From positions 24,344-88,343 of the forward strand of contig NZ_SRXU01000012.1 in NCBI RefSeq assembly GCF_004792695.1: a stretch of 64,000 nt of DNA, written 5' to 3'. The position numbers and the translations under genes are program-made. Source of the DNA: Sphingomonas naasensis (lineage in GTDB: Bacteria > Pseudomonadota > Alphaproteobacteria > Sphingomonadales > Sphingomonadaceae). The first letter of the stretch is position 1. Each line of letters opens with the position of its first letter. Under the pieces are notes generated by a model, which searched no databases, was not told where the DNA came from, and saw only the letters and a list, made by a program, of their open reading frames with translations. This document shows positions 24,243-32,963 of the stretch, in pieces.

Positions 24243-25297
24243 CGCGCGAGCCCGGTGGCATCGAGGACGGCCTGGGCGAAGGCGAGCGGCGCCTCCTGCG
24301 GGAGGTTGTGGCCCACGCCGCCGGTGATCAGCCGATGCTCGTAGGGACCGGTGAACTTCGCCCGGTGGTTTTCGGGCGCGGGATGCGGCGCCCCATTGGC
24401 ATCGCCTTCCATCGTGATCGTGGGGATCGTGATCGGAGGCGCGCCGGCCAGCCGGGCCTCGACTGCGTCATACTGGGCTTCTCCCTCGGCGAGCCCGAGC
24501 CGCCAGCGGTAATTGTGGATGACGATGGCGACATGATCGGGATTGGCGAGGGACGCGGCCGAGCGATCGAACGTGGCGTCGTCGAACTTCCATGCCGGCG
24601 AAGCCAGCTGCCAGATCTGGCGATTGAACGCGTTCGTATTCGCCGCATAGCCGGCCTTGCCGCGCTCGGTGGCGAAGTAGAACTGGTACCACCATTGCAG
24701 TTCTTGCGCGGGCGCGAGCGGCTTGGCGTTGCCTGCCTGGCTGCCGATCAGATAGCCGCTGACCGAGACCAGCGCCGTGCAGCGCTGCGGCCAGAGAACG
24801 GCCATGATGTTCGCGGTGCGCGCGCCCCAATCGAAGCCGGCGACAACTGCCTTCTCGATGCGAAGGGCGTCCATCAGCGCGATTCCGTCCGCGGCGAGCG
24901 CCGCCTGCTGGGCGTTGCGCGGCGTCGATGCGGCGCGGAACACCGTCGAGCCGTGGCCGCGCAGATGCGGAATGATGACGCGGTGTCCCCTCGCCACGAG
25001 GACCGGCACGACCTCCGCGAACGCGTGGATGTCGTACGGCCAGCCATGAAACAACAGAATGGGCGCGCCCGATGCCGGCCCCATCTCCACATAACCGATG
25101 TCGAGGACGCCGGCGGCGATTTGCCGGATCGGCCCCATGGGCGTTCCCGGGCGCGGCGTTCCCGGGCGCGGCGTTGTCGGTCGCGCCATCGCGGGCTGCG
25201 TCGCGGCGCCTGCGGCGAGAGTGGCGGCTGCCGCCGCCGCGATGCGGACGAATTCGCGGCGGCGAGGATCCGGCATCTCGGGCAATTGGCTGGGCAT
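24239..25297 (-). CDS. Tat-exported alpha/beta hydrolase, epoxide hydrolase/dehalogenase-like
   Basis: From the ATG at 25297 the 352-aa protein carries a Tat signal (DPRRREFVRIAAAAAATLAA). A Pro-rich linker follows with three PGTP units that match a short tandem repeat in the DNA at about 25140-25175. The fold has oxyanion LLFHGWPYDIHAF, nucleophile Asp in AGFDWGARTAN and His in GVGHNLPQEAP. An Asp nucleophile points to epoxide hydrolase or haloalkane dehalogenase chemistry, not an esterase. It is the first gene of an operon with the cytochrome P460. Its promoter region shows a degenerate copy of the CTAAC direct repeat. Confidence 0.87.
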   Translation of the reverse strand: MPSQLPEMPDPRRREFVRIAAAAAATLAAGAATQPAMARPTTPRPGTPRPGTPMGPIRQIAAGVLDIGYVEMGPASGAPILLFHGWPYDIHAFAEVVPVLVARGHRVIIPHLRGHGSTVFRAASTPRNAQQAALAADGIALMDALRIEKAVVAGFDWGARTANIMAVLWPQRCTALVSVSGYLIGSQAGNAKPLAPAQELQWWYQFYFATERGKAGYAANTNAFNRQIWQLASPAWKFDDATFDRSAASLANPDHVAIVIHNYRWRLGLAEGEAQYDAVEARLAGAPPITIPTITMEGDANGAPHPAPENHRAKFTGPYEHRLITGGVGHNLPQEAPLAFAQAVLDATGLAR

Positions 25298-25364
25298 GTC
25301 TCGTCTCTCTTTCAGGGCCAGTGAGGGATGCCGTGACGATAGCCTTGGTCGCTGCGGCACGCTC

Positions 25365-25389
25365 GTTAATCGCTGTGATGTCCTGTAAG
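25365..25389 (-). promoter_or_regulatory. Degenerate direct-repeat operator candidate of the hydrolase/cytochrome operon
   Basis: On the minus strand CTTAC and TTAAC are 20 bp apart, each one base off CTAAC, and end 67 nt before the start codon at 25297. Spacing and distance match the two perfect copies near 21 kb. Confidence 0.4.
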
Positions 25390-25451
25390 CGCGCGGAAAG
25401 TCGCGTCCGGTGGTGGCTGCTTCGCGCGCCCCGCGCGGGCATCGGGAAGAA

Positions 25452-25466
25452 CTAACAACGCCTAAC
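25452..25466 (+). promoter_or_regulatory. CTAAC direct repeat with 10-bp spacing before the DUF1348 gene
   Basis: Two perfect CTAAC pentamers lie one helical turn apart, about 100 nt upstream of the DUF1348 start and pointing toward it. This is half the spacing of the copies at 20966 and 21066, so it may be a variant site for the same protein or a chance match. Confidence 0.35.
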
Positions 25467-25568
25467 TGGCGCCCGCCGCCGGCGCGGTCATTATCGGCCG
25501 ACGACCGTCCGCGCACCGTCGGGTGCCGCGGGCGGAGCGTTGGTTATGTAGATATGGTGGAAGTCCTG

Positions 25569-26015
25569 ATGTCCCAATTGAGTCCGGCCGCGGCGCAGTG
25601 GGTCCGCGACGCCGAATGCGCCTGGAACATGCGCGACTGCGACGCGATCGTCCTGAGCAACACGATCGACTGTCACTGGCGCAATCGCGTCTATTTCCTG
25701 TGGGGCCGCGAGCAGATCCGGACCTATGTCGAGCGCCAGGTCAGGCGCGAGATCGACCAGCGGGTGATCTTCGAGCTGTGGACCGAGGGCGAGCACCGCC
25801 TGTCGTACCGGTTCGCCGCGGAATTCCGCAATGACAGCGGTTCGTGGTTCCGCGCCTATGGCAACGAGGCGCTGGCGTTCGACGAGGCGGGCCTCGTCAA
25901 GCGCCGCTTCACCGCCGGCAACGAGCATGCGATTCAGGAACATGAACGCGCGCTGCGCTGGGCGGCGGGGCCGCGACCCCGCGATCATCCGCCCCTCTCG
26001 GAGCTCGGCTTCTAG
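25569..26015 (+). CDS. DUF1348 (SnoaL/NTF2-like) protein
   Basis: The 148-aa protein matches the DUF1348 family: WNMRDCDAIVLSNTIDCHWR, FLWGREQIRTYVERQ, and the C-terminal RFTAGNEHAIQEHERALRW. The fold is expected to be an NTF2-like cone with a small-molecule pocket. The biochemical role is unknown. I prefer the ATG at 25569 with GGTGGAAG upstream; an in-frame ATG at 25554 would add five residues. It is divergent from the Tat hydrolase. The 283 bp after it contain only a doubtful 50-codon ORF (26044-26196) that I do not annotate. Confidence 0.85.
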   Translation: MSQLSPAAAQWVRDAECAWNMRDCDAIVLSNTIDCHWRNRVYFLWGREQIRTYVERQVRREIDQRVIFELWTEGEHRLSYRFAAEFRNDSGSWFRAYGNEALAFDEAGLVKRRFTAGNEHAIQEHERALRWAAGPRPRDHPPLSELGF

Positions 26016-26298
26016 GACCGGGCACGGGACCAAACGGAGTCACATGCCGGTTTGCCCCGCAAGCTCGCTGAACCATGCGAGTGCCGGGAAAGGCGCGAAG
26101 AGGCAGGCGATGCCAACCGATCGCCACCGGCAGCGTCGCGACGGGGTGGCCGCAGCCGCCAGGCTGACGCGACCTGCTCATCAACACGAGGGGTGAAGAC
26201 GGGCCGCCTCGCTAGAGCATTTCGACCAACCCGACGCTGTCGGGTAGCTGTCCCATCTGCGCATCGGTGATCTCGCTATCGCGAACCCCCGAAAGCGG

Positions 26299-27651
26299 TC
26301 ACGCTCGCAATACGCGCCTGGCGGTCGTCAAACTGCGGTCGAGCAGGATGAGCGCCAGAAGCGACGCCCCAAATAGCGGCAACAGGACAGCGAGGAGCAC
26401 CATCGCGGAGATCACCCAGTGCAGGCGTGCCCCACGGACGCGCGGCGGCGCGCCGAACTGGTCCCTTGGGCGGCGCTTCAGCCACATCACGACGCCCAGA
26501 ATGCTGATCGCGATCAGCGAAAACGCAGTGACCACGCCGATCAGCTGGTTGGCCAGACCGAACAACTGCCCCTCGTGCCAGGCGACGCCGGTGTTGACGA
26601 TCCTGTCGACGATGTGCTGGTCGGCGAAGCCCCGGCGGCCGGTCTCGTGTCCGGTAGTCGGATCGTAGGTCACTTGCCGGCCGAGCCAGCGGTTCTGTGC
26701 CTCGGATTTCGCCATCCACTCATTGCCGAGGGGCGGGCCGAAGCGTTGCGGCGCGTGCGGCGGCAGCACCAGCACCGGGAACGCCATATGCTCGCCCTCG
26801 GCCCTGGCGACAAACGTCGAGAGCGGCAGCCCGCCGGGTTCGGGCGCGTCCGGCATCGGCATGGCGATCGGCGGCGCGCCATGATGCCCGGCATGGCCGC
26901 CATCGGCACCGATCTTCCAGTCCTGCGGTCCCTTGACCAGCCCGAGCTCGGTCCGCGCCCATTTGAAGGCGCCGCCCCATGCGCCGGCCCAGGGCAGGCC
27001 GCTCGCGAGCATCACCAGCACCAACCCGGCGATCCAGAAGCCGGTGACGCGGTGGATATCCTTGAGCAGCGGGCGCCCTTTGAGCGAGAGCCGGGGGTAG
27101 ATCGTGCCGCCCGCGCGGAATGGCCGCGGCCACCACAGATAGAGGCCGGTCAGCAGCATCACGATCGTCCAGCTCGCCGCCAGCTCGACCAGCCGGTCGC
27201 CCAGGGTGCCGAGCAGCAGCGAGCCATGGATGCGCGAAACGGTATCCGAGATGCGCGTCTCGGGGTCGATGTCGCCCAGCACCTGGCCCTGCGGCGAGAC
27301 ATAGACGTCGCGTTTCTGCCCGTCGGTGAAGCCGAGCTGGACCATCGCCGCATCGCCTGGCTGCTCGGGCAGGCGGTAATGAGTGAAGCGCGCGGTGGGA
27401 AAGCGCGTCATCACCGAGGCGAGCTGTTTGTCGGGCGATACGGCGCCCTCGGTGCCCAAGCCGCGATAGGCGCGCTCCTGCCAGCGGTCGATCTGCGGTT
27501 TGAACAGATAGATCGAGCCGGTGACCGACAGGATCAGGATGAAGGGCAGCACGAACAGCCCGGCATAGAAGTGCCAGCGCCAGATCGTGCGGTAGAGTGC
27601 GCCGGCATGGGCGCCCGCCGCTATCGGCCTCTCGCTCACCGGGCTCGTCAT
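26299..27651 (-). CDS. PepSY-associated TM-domain protein (putative metal reductase/transport partner)
   Basis: The 450-aa protein has four main membrane regions (about 30-50, 180-200, 225-245, 380-440) and the typical IWRWHFYAGLFVLPFILILS start of the PepSY_TM family. The periplasmic loop contains GGHAGHHGAPPIAMPMPDAP, a His/Met-rich segment that could bind copper or iron. The start is 10 bp after the TonB receptor stop, so the two are co-transcribed. Family members work with siderophore or metal receptors, probably by reducing the incoming metal in the periplasm; the metal here is not proven. Confidence 0.88.
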   Translation of the reverse strand: MTSPVSERPIAAGAHAGALYRTIWRWHFYAGLFVLPFILILSVTGSIYLFKPQIDRWQERAYRGLGTEGAVSPDKQLASVMTRFPTARFTHYRLPEQPGDAAMVQLGFTDGQKRDVYVSPQGQVLGDIDPETRISDTVSRIHGSLLLGTLGDRLVELAASWTIVMLLTGLYLWWPRPFRAGGTIYPRLSLKGRPLLKDIHRVTGFWIAGLVLVMLASGLPWAGAWGGAFKWARTELGLVKGPQDWKIGADGGHAGHHGAPPIAMPMPDAPEPGGLPLSTFVARAEGEHMAFPVLVLPPHAPQRFGPPLGNEWMAKSEAQNRWLGRQVTYDPTTGHETGRRGFADQHIVDRIVNTGVAWHEGQLFGLANQLIGVVTAFSLIAISILGVVMWLKRRPRDQFGAPPRVRGARLHWVISAMVLLAVLLPLFGASLLALILLDRSLTTARRVLRA

Positions 27652-27661
27652 CGCGCCAGCC

Positions 27662-29698
27662 TCACCATTTGAACCGGATGCCGCCATAGACGGCGCGGCC
27701 GGTGCCCGGGTTGAAGATCTCGGACGCAGCGCTGGCAACGCCGGCGATCGCCACCGTCGAGATGTAGCGCTTGTCGGTCAGGTTGCGGCCCTCGACATAG
27801 ACCGACCAGCGCTCGCCCGTGTCGAACCCGGCCCGGAGGCCCAGCAGCGCATAGGGATCGACGCTCAGCGTGTTGGCGTTGTCGGCGAAATAATGGCCCG
27901 GCGCCCATTCGACGTTCGGGCCGGCATAGAAGCCGCTGCGATGCTTGTAGAGCAATTCCGCGCGCAGATAATGCTTCGGGATGCCGGGCAGTTCGTTGTC
28001 GCCATAGATGGCGTCGCCGTCGAAGTTGAAGTCGCTATAGGTGTAGGCCGCCGTCACCGCGATCGCGTCGCCCGAGGCGGAGAGCGGGATGTCCGCGTCG
28101 AGCCCGGCCTCGATGCCCTGATGCACGGTCTTGCCGGCGTTGATGATCGAGCAGGCCGCCCAAGGCGCGGTGGTCAGGCACTGCAGCTCGTCGCGGATAT
28201 CCGAGCGATAGAGCGAGACGTCCCAGCCGATGCCGCCCGCCTTGCCGCGCGTGCCGACCTCATAGGTGGTCGCGCGCTGCGGCTTCAGGTTGGTCGCGGT
28301 GATGACATTGGCGTCGTAGCTCGGCACCTCGCCGCTGCGCGAAATGTTGGCGAAGACCTGCACGCCCGGCTGCGCTTCCCACAGCACGCCGAATTTCGGG
28401 CTCCACAGCTGGAAGTCCTTGTTGCCCGACTGATCGCCATCGGAAAGGAAGCGGTCGCGCCGGTCGCGGCTGGCGTCGAGATACTTGACGCCGGCGACCA
28501 GCGTGAGGCTGGGCACCACGGTCAGCGAATCTTCGGCATAGGCCGAGAAGTTGTTCGGCTTGTCGACCATCGATACGGTCAGCGCGCCCTTGGTCGCGGC
28601 GACATTGACGTATTGGCGCGTGTCGATCGTGCCGTTGTGGAGATTGACGCCGAGGGTCAGCCGGTTGTGGATTCCGCCAAGATCGCGGTCGTCGACGAGA
28701 CGGGCGAACGCACCGTAATCGTCGACGGAATAATCGAGATACTGGTAGATCGGATGATCGACACGGCGCCAATTGTAGAAGGCGCCGACATCCAGCGTCG
28801 TATCGCCGAAGCTGAAGCTGGTCTTGTTCGAGACGCGGACCGAATCGACGTTGCGCTGGTGGTCCTGCGCCACCCACACGGCGTTCGCCGAGCGTGGGCT
28901 GTTCAGCGCCTGGGCCTTGGTCACTTCGCCGGGGATGCGCTGGTCGGTCGAGGCGCCGGTGACGTAGAAGCGCGTCTCGACGTTCGGCGAGATGCGATAG
29001 CCGATGTTGAAATTGCCGCGGAACGCGTCGCCATTGCTATGGTCGCGATAGCCGTCGATCGTCTGGGCCGAGGCCGTGACGAACCAGTCGAACGCGCCCG
29101 AGGTGCCGCCGGTGCTGGCCTGGCCCTTTACATAGCCGAAGCTGCCGCCGTCGATCCGCGCCTCGAGCGACGATGCGTCGCGCCCGGTCGGCGTGACGAG
29201 GTTGATCGCGCCGCCGAGACTGTTGGCGCCATAACGCAGCGCGTTGCCGCCCTTGTAGACCTCGACATAGCGATAGGCGCTGGGGTCGATCTCGAAGAAG
29301 TCCATCAGCCCGTCCGACGTGTTCATCGGGATGCCGTCGAGCAGCACGGTGACGCCGCGGATGCCGTAAGCGCGCGACAGGCCCGAGCCGCGGATCGAGA
29401 CGCGCGCATCGTCGCCCATGCGCGGCTGGGTGATCACGCCGGGCACATAGGCCAGGATGTCCTTGATGTTCTGGACCGGCGAGTCCCTGAACGCGGTGTC
29501 GGGCACCAGCGCGACGCCGCCGGGGGTGCGCTGGATCTCGATGGTCGCCTGTGCGGCATTGGGCGTCGCGGTGACGACGACATCGTCGCGGGCAGGGTGC
29601 GGGTCAGCAACATTGGTCGAGGCGTCTTGCGCCGCAGCAGGGGCGGCAAAGGCAATGGCGACGAGCGCTGCGGCGAGCGCGCGATGGGATACGGACAT
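27662..29698 (-). CDS. TonB-dependent outer membrane receptor
   Basis: The 678-aa protein has a signal peptide (MSVSHRALAAALVAIAFA...AAAQ), a TonB-box-like DDVVVTATP, and a plug domain (IKDILAYVPGVITQPR, VSIRGSGLSRAYGIRGVTVL, YGANSLGGAINLVTPTGR). The 22-strand barrel ends in GGIRFKW with the expected aromatic C-terminus. I chose the ATG at 29698, since AGGTGA lies seven bases upstream, over a TTG six bases earlier. It imports a metal chelate or similar large substrate across the outer membrane. The flanking DUF2946 and PepSY genes favour metal uptake, with copper or ferric siderophores as the main options. Confidence 0.92.
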   Translation of the reverse strand: MSVSHRALAAALVAIAFAAPAAAQDASTNVADPHPARDDVVVTATPNAAQATIEIQRTPGGVALVPDTAFRDSPVQNIKDILAYVPGVITQPRMGDDARVSIRGSGLSRAYGIRGVTVLLDGIPMNTSDGLMDFFEIDPSAYRYVEVYKGGNALRYGANSLGGAINLVTPTGRDASSLEARIDGGSFGYVKGQASTGGTSGAFDWFVTASAQTIDGYRDHSNGDAFRGNFNIGYRISPNVETRFYVTGASTDQRIPGEVTKAQALNSPRSANAVWVAQDHQRNVDSVRVSNKTSFSFGDTTLDVGAFYNWRRVDHPIYQYLDYSVDDYGAFARLVDDRDLGGIHNRLTLGVNLHNGTIDTRQYVNVAATKGALTVSMVDKPNNFSAYAEDSLTVVPSLTLVAGVKYLDASRDRRDRFLSDGDQSGNKDFQLWSPKFGVLWEAQPGVQVFANISRSGEVPSYDANVITATNLKPQRATTYEVGTRGKAGGIGWDVSLYRSDIRDELQCLTTAPWAACSIINAGKTVHQGIEAGLDADIPLSASGDAIAVTAAYTYSDFNFDGDAIYGDNELPGIPKHYLRAELLYKHRSGFYAGPNVEWAPGHYFADNANTLSVDPYALLGLRAGFDTGERWSVYVEGRNLTDKRYISTVAIAGVASAASEIFNPGTGRAVYGGIRFKW

Positions 29699-29771
29699 AG
29701 GCAATCACCTGAAGATGCCTCGTGTGGAGGCATGTGCGCAGAGCCGGGCGTGCCCGGCGATTCCAATGCGA

Positions 29772-30173
29772 TCAGGCGAGTAGAGGTGGTCCGCGCAACG
29801 GTGGATGCAGATAGGCGCGCCGGCGAAGCGGGGGGCGACTGCGCGCGGCAAAGCCCAAGGCGAGCACAAAGGCGATGGCAGCGAGCAGAAGGATCGCGTC
29901 CACGCCGTTTGCCGCGGCATGGCCGAGCACCGAGAACGGACAGATCTGGTCCTGCGCCTTTTTGCCCGAATGCGGCTCCGGTTGGGCCGGGGCCATTGGC
30001 ATGTTGATGGCCATCTCCGCCGGACCTGCCCCCGAGCATAGAGCGAGGGTCAGCGTTTTGCCGGGCGCGATCATGTACCCTTGCGGAACGAACGCCTTCA
30101 CGACCAGCACCATGGCGATCAGCCACAATGCCAGCGCGCGATTCGATTTCGTCCAGGAGCGAAGCCCACCCAT
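29772..30173 (-). CDS. DUF2946 family small membrane/exported protein
   Basis: The 133-aa protein has an N-terminal hydrophobic helix (ALALWLIAMVLVVKAFVPQG), a Met/His-bearing segment (MAINMPMAPAQPEPH), two Cys (LALCSG and QICPFS), and a second helix near residues 95-115. This is the DUF2946 pattern, found next to TonB receptors and copper-related genes. I used the ATG at 30173; a GTG at 30209 in frame would add 12 residues and neither has a clear ribosome binding site. It precedes the TonB receptor by 73 bp and is likely part of the same operon. Confidence 0.75.
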   Translation of the reverse strand: MGGLRSWTKSNRALALWLIAMVLVVKAFVPQGYMIAPGKTLTLALCSGAGPAEMAINMPMAPAQPEPHSGKKAQDQICPFSVLGHAAANGVDAILLLAAIAFVLALGFAARSRPPLRRRAYLHPPLRGPPLLA

Positions 30174-30360
30174 CGCGGCCGACCTAGCGGCCCGATCGCA
30201 CGGTGTCACGCCCGTCGATCCCGGACATTGGCGCGGGAAGAAATTGTGAAATTATTCAGCGGCATAGCTGCCCGCGTGCAACGGCCTCCGGCTCGAAACC
30301 AATTCGAATTTTCTGGGGGTCCCTGGACAAGGATCGCGAAAATCGCGCGCCAGAAGAGAA

Positions 30361-30437
30361 TGGCAGGGGCGCTCGGATTCGAACCGAGGGCCTTCGGTTT
30401 TGGAGACCGACGCTCTAACCAGCTGAGCTACGCCCCT
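30361..30437 (-). tRNA. trnW: tRNA-Trp (anticodon CCA)
   Basis: The minus strand folds into a full cloverleaf of 77 nt with the acceptor stem AGGGGCG/CGCCCCT, D arm GCTCAGCTGGTTAGAGC, anticodon stem-loop TCGGT-CTCCAAA-ACCGA, and T arm CTCGG-TTCGAAT-CCGAG. The loop CTCCAAA gives anticodon CCA, so it reads UGG for tryptophan. The discriminator is G and the 3' CCA is encoded at 30361-30363. In many bacteria this tRNA precedes secE-nusG; here the downstream genes are instead the DUF2946 and receptor module. Confidence 0.97.
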
Positions 30438-30484
30438 GTGCGGCCGCAGCCCTTAGCGAGCCCGCGACGCGCTAGCAAGCGTTC

Positions 30485-32845
30485 TCACGCAGCGACGCTG
30501 CCGCCCGAGGCGTGCATCGCCAGCGCGCGTGCTTCGAGCACCGGGAGCGGGCGGCCGAAATAATAGCCCTGGACCTTCGAGCAGCCGAGCGCCTGGACCA
30601 TCTGGTGCTCCTCCTCGGTCTCGACGCCCTCGGCAGTGGTCGCCATGCCGAGGCTGTCGGCGAGCGCCACGACGGCGCGGATGATCGCGATCGCTTCCTT
30701 GGTGCCCTTCGAGGCGCCCTGGACGAAGCTGCGGTCGATCTTGATCGAGCTGAAGCGGGTATGCGCGAGATAGCCGAGCGACGAATAGCCGGTGCCGAAA
30801 TCGTCGAGGCTCAGGCGCACCCCGAGATCCAGGATCTTCTCGAGCACTTCGACCGCGACGGTGCCTTCGCGCATGAACACGCTCTCGGTGACCTCGAGCT
30901 CGAGCCGCTCGGGCAGCAGGCCCGACTGGGCGAGCGCCTGCGCGACGATACCGACAAAGGCAGGGTTGTGGAGCTGCTCGGGGCTGACATTGACGGCGAT
31001 GCGCGCGGGCACGTCCCAGCGCGCGGCCTCGTCGCAGGCGGTCCGCAGCACCCATTCGCCGATCGGCGCGATCAGCCGGGCTTCCTCGGCGAGCGGGACG
31101 AACTTCGCCGGCGAGACATTGCCGAACTCGGGATGCGTCCAGCGCAGCAGCGCCTCGAAGCCGGTGAGCTGGCCGGTCGCGGCGTTGACCACCGGCTGGT
31201 AGTTGAGGTGCATCTCGCCCTGCTCGACGGCGCTGCGCAGCGCGATCTCGAGCACGCGGCGCTCCTCGGCGGCCATGTGGAGCTGGGGTTCGTAGGCGTG
31301 GAAGACCCCGCCGCCGGCATCCTTCGAGCGATAGAGCGCGAGATCGGCCGAGCGGATCAGCATCTCGGCGGTGCGTCCGTCGCGCGGGCCGACCGCGAGG
31401 CCCACCGACGCGCCGATATAGAGGGTGTGCTGATCGACCTCATAGGGGCGCGACAGCGAATCGATGATCGTCTGGGCGAGCTGCTCGATGCGTTGGGTGT
31501 CGGTCGCGTCGCGGACTACGACGGCGAACTCGTCGCCGCCGAGCCGGCCGATCATCTCATTCTCGGTCATCAGCAGCTTGAGCCGCTCCGAGACGCGGCC
31601 GAGCAGGCGATCGCCGACCGGGTGGCCGAGCGTGTCGTTGACTGCCTTGAAGCGATCGAGATCGATCATCATGAACGCGCAGCGCGAGCCCCATTTGTCG
31701 GCATCGGCCATCGCGCGGGCGAGCGTCTCGTTGATCAGCAGGCGGTTGGGCAGGCCGGTGAGCGTGTCGTAGCGCGCCATGTGATTGATCTTGTCGGCCG
31801 ACTTGCGCGCCTCGGTGACGTCCGAGCCGACGCCGCGGAAGCCGATGAACGCGCCGCGCTCGTCATAGCGCGGGCTGGCGGACATCTCCCACCAGCGCTC
31901 GTCCTGATTGACGAAAACCGGAAGCAGCAGATCGCGGAACGGCTCGCGGCCCTTGAGCTTCTCGGCGAGCACGCGCAGCTCGGGCGTGAAATTGCCGTCC
32001 TCCCAGGTCGGGCCGGCGAGCAGCTGAAGGAAGGGCGTGCCGTTGATCGTCTTGGGATCGGCGCCGAGCGACACCGCGAAGCGCGGATTGGCGCGCGCCA
32101 CGCGGCGCTGGGCGTCGATCTCCCAGAGCCAGTCCGAGCCCGAATCCTCGAACTCGCGGAGCAGCAGGCTGACGGTTTCGTCGCGCTCGGCGAGCGCCAG
32201 TTCGTTGGCGCGAATCACCACCAGCGCACGACCGCGGCCGAAGGTGGCGATCGCGAGCAGCAAGGTGAGCAGCGCGGCGGCGGCGGCGAGGACCGGCGCG
32301 GCGATCAATGCGAGCATCGTCGTGATCGAGGCGCCGACGATCGAGACGAAGGCGATCGTGGCGAGCGGCAGCGCCGCCATCGCGACCGCCGAGGCGGTCA
32401 TCAACAGCGAGACGACAACCCACAGGCCAAGCGCCACCCCGGCGTCGGCGGCGGCATAGCCGAATGCGAGCGGCGGGATCGACCAGACCGCGCCCAGCGC
32501 GATCCCGTCGAGCACGGTATCGCGCACATCCTTGAGCGAGGCGGTGACGGCATTGCGATGCTGGCGCGAGAGGCGGCGGAAGGCGACGGTGCAGCCGACG
32601 GCCGCGACCAGCGCGCCCCAGCTCGCGAGCTGCCAGAGCGGTGCCAGCGGCGCGAGAAGCATCGTGACGAGCGACGCGCCGACCAGATTGGCGGCGAGCA
32701 TGAACAGCGCCAGCTGGCTGCCGGCGTGCAACTGCGCGGCGCGAATCGGACCCCAATCGATCGCGTCGGCCGGATCGTAGAGCCCGAGAAGCGCGCGCGC
32801 GTCGATCCGCGGCCGGGCGAATTGGGAAGTGGTCTGGCTGGTCAC
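30485..32845 (-). CDS. Membrane GGDEF-EAL cyclic-di-GMP protein with PAS domain
   Basis: The 786-aa protein has six or more hydrophobic helices in the first 215 residues and a PAS domain at about 230-350 (WLWEIDAQRRVARANPRF through FIGFRGVGSDVTEA). The GGDEF domain has an intact RLGGDEFAVVV, and the EAL domain an intact FEALLRW plus the DDFGTGYSSLGYL loop and the TAEGVETEEE motif. Both catalytic signatures are complete, so it could both make and break cyclic-di-GMP. The RxxD inhibitory site is not at its usual place before GGDEF. It is monocistronic; two GTTAG motifs 11 bp apart lie 23 nt upstream of its start (32869-32884). Confidence 0.92.
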   Translation of the reverse strand: MTSQTTSQFARPRIDARALLGLYDPADAIDWGPIRAAQLHAGSQLALFMLAANLVGASLVTMLLAPLAPLWQLASWGALVAAVGCTVAFRRLSRQHRNAVTASLKDVRDTVLDGIALGAVWSIPPLAFGYAAADAGVALGLWVVVSLLMTASAVAMAALPLATIAFVSIVGASITTMLALIAAPVLAAAAALLTLLLAIATFGRGRALVVIRANELALAERDETVSLLLREFEDSGSDWLWEIDAQRRVARANPRFAVSLGADPKTINGTPFLQLLAGPTWEDGNFTPELRVLAEKLKGREPFRDLLLPVFVNQDERWWEMSASPRYDERGAFIGFRGVGSDVTEARKSADKINHMARYDTLTGLPNRLLINETLARAMADADKWGSRCAFMMIDLDRFKAVNDTLGHPVGDRLLGRVSERLKLLMTENEMIGRLGGDEFAVVVRDATDTQRIEQLAQTIIDSLSRPYEVDQHTLYIGASVGLAVGPRDGRTAEMLIRSADLALYRSKDAGGGVFHAYEPQLHMAAEERRVLEIALRSAVEQGEMHLNYQPVVNAATGQLTGFEALLRWTHPEFGNVSPAKFVPLAEEARLIAPIGEWVLRTACDEAARWDVPARIAVNVSPEQLHNPAFVGIVAQALAQSGLLPERLELEVTESVFMREGTVAVEVLEKILDLGVRLSLDDFGTGYSSLGYLAHTRFSSIKIDRSFVQGASKGTKEAIAIIRAVVALADSLGMATTAEGVETEEEHQMVQALGCSKVQGYYFGRPLPVLEARALAMHASGGSVAA

Positions 32846-32963
32846 CCGGCAGGGATAGCCGAGGGGTGGTTAGCGAGAGGTTAGATTTAGGGGCGAAACG
32901 GACGAAATTTACGTCGCGCGCCGCCGATGCGGGCGAGCCGGCGGCGCCGGCCCGTCGCGCCGG

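Noticed and set aside
26044..26196. 50-codon ORF between DUF1348 and the PepSY gene
   Set aside because: Weak ribosome binding site and Arg-rich translation without similarity.
30512..32884. 790-codon open frame antisense to the GGDEF-EAL gene
   Set aside because: It mirrors the real gene and has charged low-complexity translation with no motif.
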